DNA of 64,000 nucleotides. It comes from Prochlorococcus sp. AG-409-A10. GTDB lineage: Bacteria > Cyanobacteriota > Cyanobacteriia > PCC-6307 > Cyanobiaceae. Location: positions 62,001 to 126,000 of the forward strand of contig QCJG01000001.1 of assembly GCA_003216175.1 (NCBI GenBank). Reading direction: 5' to 3'. Shown piece after piece: positions 59,665 through 64,000 of the stretch (position 1 is its first letter; each line of letters opens with the position of its first letter). The notes under the pieces are model-generated. The model was given only the letters and a program-made list of their open reading frames with translations. It did no database searches and had not been told where the DNA came from. The translations under genes were made by a program, and so were the position numbers.

Positions 59665-59886
59665 TTAAAAATTTTGATCATTCATGTCTTTTTTTATCTC
59701 TAGAAATAACATTCTTCGTCGCCTAAATCTTCTAACCGCTCCATTCAAAACCAATCCACTTCCAACAAATAAAGCAGGTATCACTTGAATTTTATCTTTG
59801 CCCTCTCTATGTAAAAAACCTATAATTGCTAATAAAATTAGCAAAGGTGCTGAAATTGAAATCAATGGGTTACCCAATCTGTTCAT
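59665..59886 (-). CDS. DUF3188 small membrane protein
   Basis: This 73-residue protein has two hydrophobic segments (ISISAPLLILLAIIGFLH and VIPALFVGSGLVLNGAVR) followed by the basic stretch RRFRRRRMLF. The pattern fits the DUF3188 family, which I recall from marine picocyanobacteria; the function is unknown. It follows the M20 peptidase gene on the same strand by 21 bases and is probably the last gene of the ruvB cluster. It is unrelated to the riboswitch downstream. Confidence 0.65.
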   Translation of the reverse strand: MNRLGNPLISISAPLLILLAIIGFLHREGKDKIQVIPALFVGSGLVLNGAVRRFRRRRMLFLEIKKDMNDQNF

Positions 59887-59907
59887 AAGATTAAGCGGCT
59901 AGATGTT

Positions 59908-61083
59908 TTAAAGAGTTTTCGTTGCCATAACTAATGTTTGAGACAAAATATTTATTCCTAATTCCAGGCTTCTTTCATCCAAAGAGAAATTTCCACTATG
60001 CAATGGAGCACAACCTTGATCTCCAGCAACTCCTAATCGAAACATCGTCCCTGGAACATCTTGCAAGAAGAAAGCAAAATCTTCAGCACCTAATGACGGA
60101 TTTTCTAAATTAACAATATTTTCTTCATCCATAAAATTCTTCGCACAGATAGATAACAAACTAGTCAACTCTGGATCGTTATAAACAGGAGGCGCAATCG
60201 ACTTAAAACATATATTAGCCTTAGCTCCGTAATTAGAGGCTATATTTTTTACTATTTTCTCAATCCATAGAGGCAATTTTTCATAAAGGTTGTTATCAAG
60301 ACACCTTACTGTGCCAAGAAGCTTAACCCTCTCAGCAATAACATTAAATGCATTTCCTCCTGAAATTTTCCCAAAGCTAATAACCACTGGCTTAAGAGAA
60401 TCTAAACGTCTACTAATAGCCTCTTGAAGTCCACTAATAACTTTTGCAGAAATCCAAATTGAATCTATGCCTTCATGGGGTCTAGCTCCATGCCCTCCAT
60501 TACCAATAATATCTATTTCCAATTCAGCAGCGGCAGCCGTAAAAGTACCACTTCTTATTCCAATCTTACCAACTGACAAATCTGGATAAACATGCACACC
60601 AAAGAGAGCTTTGACTCCATCAAGAACCTTTTCAGATTTCATCCACTTTGCCCCTTGAGCAATCTCTTCAGCAGGTTGAAAAATAATTCGGATTCGAGAA
60701 TTTGTAAATTTGTTTTTTGCTAATACTTGAGCAACGCCCAAACCGATACAGGTATGTAGATCATGGCCACATGCATGCATCAGACCTTGAATTGAAGAAG
60801 AATAATCTAAACCTGTTCTTTCCTCGATTGGCAAAGCATCCATATCAACTCGTAAGCCAACAACAGGTCCGCTTTTGTTACCCATTTCAGCAACCACTCC
60901 TGTTTTGCCAACTGCTTCTTTTACTTCCCAACCTGATTTTCTAAGCTCCCCGGCAACAAGAGCAGCAGTTTGATATTCCTGACCGCTTAGCTCCGGGTGA
61001 GCATGGAGATGACGACGTAATTGAATTAAATCAGGCAGTATTTCCTTGGTTAAAATTACAATTTTTTTTCCTAAATCTTTCAT
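59908..61083 (-). CDS. M20-family amidohydrolase
   Basis: The 391-residue protein has the family blocks LRRHLHAHPELSGQEYQTA, GLRVDMDALPIEE, HACGHDLHTCIGLG (zinc ligands), FQPAEEIAQGAKWM with the catalytic Glu, and LGAEDFAFFLQDVPG. The M20D members remove acyl groups from amino acids, hippurate or indole-acetyl conjugates. The ATG overlaps the stop of the TPR gene by four bases (ATGA), so the two are translationally coupled. The natural substrate is unknown. Confidence 0.9.
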   Translation of the reverse strand: MKDLGKKIVILTKEILPDLIQLRRHLHAHPELSGQEYQTAALVAGELRKSGWEVKEAVGKTGVVAEMGNKSGPVVGLRVDMDALPIEERTGLDYSSSIQGLMHACGHDLHTCIGLGVAQVLAKNKFTNSRIRIIFQPAEEIAQGAKWMKSEKVLDGVKALFGVHVYPDLSVGKIGIRSGTFTAAAAELEIDIIGNGGHGARPHEGIDSIWISAKVISGLQEAISRRLDSLKPVVISFGKISGGNAFNVIAERVKLLGTVRCLDNNLYEKLPLWIEKIVKNIASNYGAKANICFKSIAPPVYNDPELTSLLSICAKNFMDEENIVNLENPSLGAEDFAFFLQDVPGTMFRLGVAGDQGCAPLHSGNFSLDERSLELGINILSQTLVMATKTL

Positions 61084-61868
61084 CTATCCTCCAAAGCAAG
61101 AAACGCAATCAAATCATTTGTAGGTCTTGGAGGCCAACGACGAATATTCAACAACCAATCTTTCTCACGATATCGAATATCTAATCCTGCAACCGCAGCC
61201 CAATTGCTTTCAGCTTCACCTATGAAACCTTTACTCCATAGAAGTGCACTTAATGCTGCTCTAGCATCTGCGAATAAAGGATATTTACGGATTAATATTC
61301 TGATTTTCTTTTCAGCGAGTTCAAAATCACCCAATTGATAAATCGCAAGCGCCTCACTTGACCTGGCCATAGCAATAGCATTATTTGATGAAGCTGCTTG
61401 AGCAAACAATTGCTTCGCTTCAATCCAATTATCCATGGAGCCCATCACATTACCTAAGTTATATAAAGCTGAAACATCTTTAGGATTTTTCTTTAAAACA
61501 TAGCTGTAATCTTTACTCGCGTCCTCCCACCGCTGCAAAGCTTCTTCAGCAATTCCTCTATTCAGATAAGGGTCTAAATCTTCAGGTGAAATTTCAATTG
61601 CCTTAGTTTGATCTCTAATGGCTCCTTTAGGATCACCAAGCGCGAGAAGAATATTACCTCTATTACTTAAGGCAGCCGCATCATCTGGATTCTCATTTAA
61701 GTAAGAACTCCAATCTTTTTCAGCTAGCATGAAATCTCCTTCTTTACTTTCTTGAAGAGCCTTCTCGAATAAAACTTTAGGAAGCACCTTGGCTTGGGTC
61801 GAGAATGGTACGAGAATAAAAATAATAGAAAGTAAAAGTAGAACTTTTACAACTCTTCCAGAAATCAT
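61080..61868 (-). CDS. Exported TPR-repeat protein
   Basis: The 262-residue protein has an N-terminal signal peptide ([20 protein letters not shown]) and then at least three consecutive tetratricopeptide repeats, such as [40 protein letters not shown] and [23 protein letters not shown] proteins are scaffolds for protein interaction; in cyanobacteria several help photosystem assembly in or near the thylakoid lumen, but no specific role is shown here. It starts within the last bases of ruvB (4-base overlap) and overlaps the next gene likewise. Confidence 0.85.
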   Translation of the reverse strand: MISGRVVKVLLLLSIIFILVPFSTQAKVLPKVLFEKALQESKEGDFMLAEKDWSSYLNENPDDAAALSNRGNILLALGDPKGAIRDQTKAIEISPEDLDPYLNRGIAEEALQRWEDASKDYSYVLKKNPKDVSALYNLGNVMGSMDNWIEAKQLFAQAASSNNAIAMARSSEALAIYQLGDFELAEKKIRILIRKYPLFADARAALSALLWSKGFIGEAESNWAAVAGLDIRYREKDWLLNIRRWPPRPTNDLIAFLALEDR

Positions 61869-62935
61869 GTATCTATGTTATTTGCAGAAGTTAGCAAACA
61901 ATGTTTTTTAGCTGCTGGAGTAACAACCCTTCCCCTAGACGTCCTCTGTAAAAAACCAATTTGCATTAGATAAGGCTCAACTACAGTTTCAAGAGTGGTT
62001 GAATCCTCTCCAAGTGCAGCAGCTAAAGTTTCAAGTCCTACTGGGCCACCTTGATATTGATTAACTAATAAGCCTAAATAACTTCTATCTGTTGCATCTA
62101 AACCTCTTTGATCCACTCGATATAAATTAAGCGCATCGTTAACAACTTCAACATCAATAACTTTTGAAGAAGAATGCACTTCTGCATAATCTCTTACTCT
62201 TCTTATGAGCCTATTTGCAATACGCGGAGTTCCTCGACTTCTTTTCGCTAATTGATGAGATGCTTCCTCTGAAATTAATAAATTGATAAGTTTTGCAGAT
62301 CTTTTAATTATATTTTCAAGGTCCAAATAATTATAGAAATTTAGTCGCTGAGTTATTCCAAAACGATCTCGCATTGGGGAGCTTAATGCTGCGGGTTTTG
62401 TCGTAGCACCTACTAAGGTAAAAGGAGGGATTTCGATGGATCGCATTCTCGAGGAAGTACCCTTGCCCACAGTTAAATCCAACCTTCTATCTTCCATAGC
62501 TGGATATAAAAGTTCCTGTGAAATGCGATTTAACCTGTGAATCTCATCAACAAAAATCAATTCACGTGGCTGCATATTGATCAATAATCCAACAATATCC
62601 CTTGGTCGTTCAAGAGCAGGAGCGCTTGTAACCCTAGCTTTAACCCCCAATTCCTCAGCGATAACAAGAGCCATAGTAGTTTTTCCCAATCCTGGCGGTC
62701 CATAAAGCATTAAATGATCAAGTGCTTCTCCTCTTTTCAATGATGCTTTAACTGAGATTTGAATAACTTTCTTTAATTCAGATTGACCTAAAAAATCATC
62801 AAAAGATTTAGGCCTGAGTGAATCTTGTTGAGATAGTTTAAGCTCCTCCTTTAAAAGAGTAGAACCAACCAATCTTTCCTCTCCTTTATCATTAGGAAGA
62901 AACGAATGATTAGTAATTGAAGACACAATTGCCAT
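61865..62935 (-). CDS. ruvB: Holliday junction branch migration ATPase RuvB
   Basis: RuvB is the AAA+ hexameric motor that drives branch migration with RuvA. Motifs are Walker [14 protein letters not shown], Walker [29 protein letters not shown], and the C-terminal winged helix [20 protein letters not shown] use the ATG at 62935 (MAIVSS), which gives 356 residues; the frame is open to 63091, but that region lies opposite smpB and adds no family sequence. It is the first gene of an overlapping ruvB-TPR-M20-DUF3188 cluster and diverges from smpB. Confidence 0.96.
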   Translation of the reverse strand: MAIVSSITNHSFLPNDKGEERLVGSTLLKEELKLSQQDSLRPKSFDDFLGQSELKKVIQISVKASLKRGEALDHLMLYGPPGLGKTTMALVIAEELGVKARVTSAPALERPRDIVGLLINMQPRELIFVDEIHRLNRISQELLYPAMEDRRLDLTVGKGTSSRMRSIEIPPFTLVGATTKPAALSSPMRDRFGITQRLNFYNYLDLENIIKRSAKLINLLISEEASHQLAKRSRGTPRIANRLIRRVRDYAEVHSSSKVIDVEVVNDALNLYRVDQRGLDATDRSYLGLLVNQYQGGPVGLETLAAALGEDSTTLETVVEPYLMQIGFLQRTSRGRVVTPAAKKHCLLTSANNIDT

Positions 62936-62982
62936 GACCGAAGGGTAGTGGCATCTCAACAAAAATGGAGGTAAATCGAAGA

Positions 62983-63480
62983 ATGAGTAAAAAAGGAAAG
63001 AAAAAATCCAAAAACAACCCCTCAGTTGATGGAAATCGTCACTTAGCTGAGAATCGACAAGCAAGGTTTGAATATGAAATTCTAGAAACACTTGAAACTG
63101 GCTTAGAGCTTCTTGGAACAGAAGTTAAATCGATTAGAGCTGGAAAAGTAAACTTAAAAGATGGATTTTGCCTAATTAAAAAAGATCAAATTCAACTTCA
63201 TAATGTACATATATCCCCTCATAATCATGCCGGTAAATTTTTCAATCATGAACCTCTAAGAATCAAAAAACTTCTTGCACATCGAAAAGAAATCGAAAAA
63301 TTAAAAATAAATTTAGATAGAAAAGGTTTAGCCTTAATACCTTTAACTCTTTATCTTAAAGGCTCATGGATTAAGTTAAAAATAGGTGTCGGGAAAGGCA
63401 GAAAGCTTCACGACAAAAGAGATAGAGAGAAAATTAATGACTCAAAAAGAGATGTAGAAAATGCGCTAAAACGTTTTTAA
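62983..63480 (+). CDS. smpB: SsrA-binding protein SmpB
   Basis: SmpB loads tmRNA onto stalled ribosomes. The sequence has [40 protein letters not shown], and the basic C-terminal tail ending [21 protein letters not shown] start at ATG 62983 (MSKKGKKK, 165 residues). An ATG at 62965 adds MEVNRR; a GGAGG directly after that ATG could be the ribosome-binding site for the later start. It diverges from ruvB by 47 bases. Confidence 0.95.
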   Translation: MSKKGKKKSKNNPSVDGNRHLAENRQARFEYEILETLETGLELLGTEVKSIRAGKVNLKDGFCLIKKDQIQLHNVHISPHNHAGKFFNHEPLRIKKLLAHRKEIEKLKINLDRKGLALIPLTLYLKGSWIKLKIGVGKGRKLHDKRDREKINDSKRDVENALKRF

Positions 63481-63541
63481 AAGATAAAATTATTAGTTTT
63501 TAATAAATTTTTTTATAAAAAAATACTTTAATTATCCATTA

Positions 63542-63793
63542 TTACGTGGCATCCAAACTGACATCTTCAGGGGGAGGTGTTGGGTCAGGGTCAGCAATGA
63601 GCATATGTTGTAAAACGATTTCAGGACGCTCACTATCTCTCCATCTAATGCGATAAGCAGGCATTTTTGTACCCCTGCTTGTCGTTTGCTCAACAGGTTC
63701 CATAACCCAGCCGCGTCTTGAACGCCCCTGGGGATTCCTTTTCACAACAGCATCTGCGTGTTTGAAACGGAAACCAACTCTCTCGCCACTCAT
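63542..63793 (-). CDS. Conserved cyanobacterial hypothetical protein
   Basis: The 83-residue basic protein reads MSGERVGFRFKHADAVVKRN at the start and includes GRSRRGWVMEPVEQTTSRGT and YRIRWRDSERPEIVLQHMLI; the tail is acidic with many prolines. The composition suggests a small beta-rich fold. I do not recognise a family. It lies between smpB (convergent) and the end of lysS (same strand), 41 bases after the lysS stop. Confidence 0.55.
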   Translation of the reverse strand: MSGERVGFRFKHADAVVKRNPQGRSRRGWVMEPVEQTTSRGTKMPAYRIRWRDSERPEIVLQHMLIADPDPTPPPEDVSLDAT

Positions 63794-63834
63794 CTGAACA
63801 AAATCCTTACTCGCCTATTATCCACTCTGATGGG

Positions 63835-64000
<166 letters not shown>

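Noticed and set aside
59493..59726. Plus-strand frame over the thiC leader
   Set aside because: It is the antisense of the TPP riboswitch and of the DUF3188 gene.
62936..63091. N-terminal extension of ruvB of 52 residues
   Set aside because: It lies opposite smpB, has a hydrophobic composition unlike RuvB, and the ATG at 62935 gives a normal-length protein.
63507..63524. 18-base perfect A/T palindrome after smpB
   Set aside because: It has seven T followed by seven A around a TA centre and no loop; runs like this are common in AT-rich gaps. It may help termination but cannot be called from sequence.

Overview
The window is a gene-dense, AT-rich stretch of a small cyanobacterial chromosome. 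The gene set is typical of marine picocyanobacteria and best fits Prochlorococcus, probably a low-light-adapted lineage. The evidence is psaD and psaC, an ho1-pebA-pebB operon with no phycobilisome gene nearby, cyanobacterial-type gshA, a PanC-CMK fusion, NdhS, CCB and CURT1/CAAD-like proteins, a crtD-type desaturase, thiC under a TPP riboswitch, very short intergenic gaps, and many GTG/TTG starts. The assignment to Prochlorococcus and to a clade is inference from gene content; no comparison was run.

Layout. 1-13 kb: end of a HAD-like gene, recA behind a LexA-type box, a DUF2839 protein, a DinG-like protein without a visible Walker A, tyrA, crtD, a fructosamine-kinase-like gene, a CAAD protein, a JAB peptidase next to moeB, a double-domain CobO-like gene, larE, speD, recF (apparently lacking any ATG/GTG/TTG at its true N-terminus) and tRNA-Arg(CCG). 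13-28 kb: a GNAT protein, the tight ppc/gshA/trpE cluster, psaD, a divergent histidine kinase, rodA, mrp, hemF, an amidase-like protein, a CCB protein, an RNase D-like exonuclease and an LpxB-like glycosyltransferase whose 5' end abuts tRNA-Cys on the other strand. 29-43 kb: two orphan small genes (one a 59-residue zinc-ribbon-like protein), an aldo/keto reductase, purM, panC-cmk, a tyrosine phosphatase, pebB/pebA/ho1, icd, a DUF1537 kinase next to an alpha-hydroxy-acid oxidase, an aldose epimerase and an alpha/beta hydrolase. 43-64 kb: a Na+/H+ antiporter, glgP, two small cyanobacterial proteins, tRNA-Arg(CCU) back to back with rnpB, rnc, ndhS, rimM, manC, glmS, psaC, acpP-fabF, tkt, thiC with riboswitch, a ruvB/TPR/M20 peptidase/DUF3188 cluster, smpB, and the end of lysS.

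The genes work together as core metabolism: carbon (ppc, icd, tkt, glgP), photosystem I and pigment supply (psaC, psaD, hemF, ho1, pebA, pebB, crtD), amino acids and cofactors (tyrA, trpE, gshA, thiC, panC, moeB), and DNA/RNA maintenance (recA, recF, ruvB, rnc, rnpB, smpB).

I found no insertion sequence, prophage, CRISPR array or integrated island. The most interesting points are start-codon anomalies (recF, the LpxB-like gene, psaC), degenerate enzymes that keep their fold (DinG-like helicase, histidine kinase), the JAB-MoeB pair, the DUF1537-oxidase pair and a small zinc-ribbon-like gene at 29705-29884.
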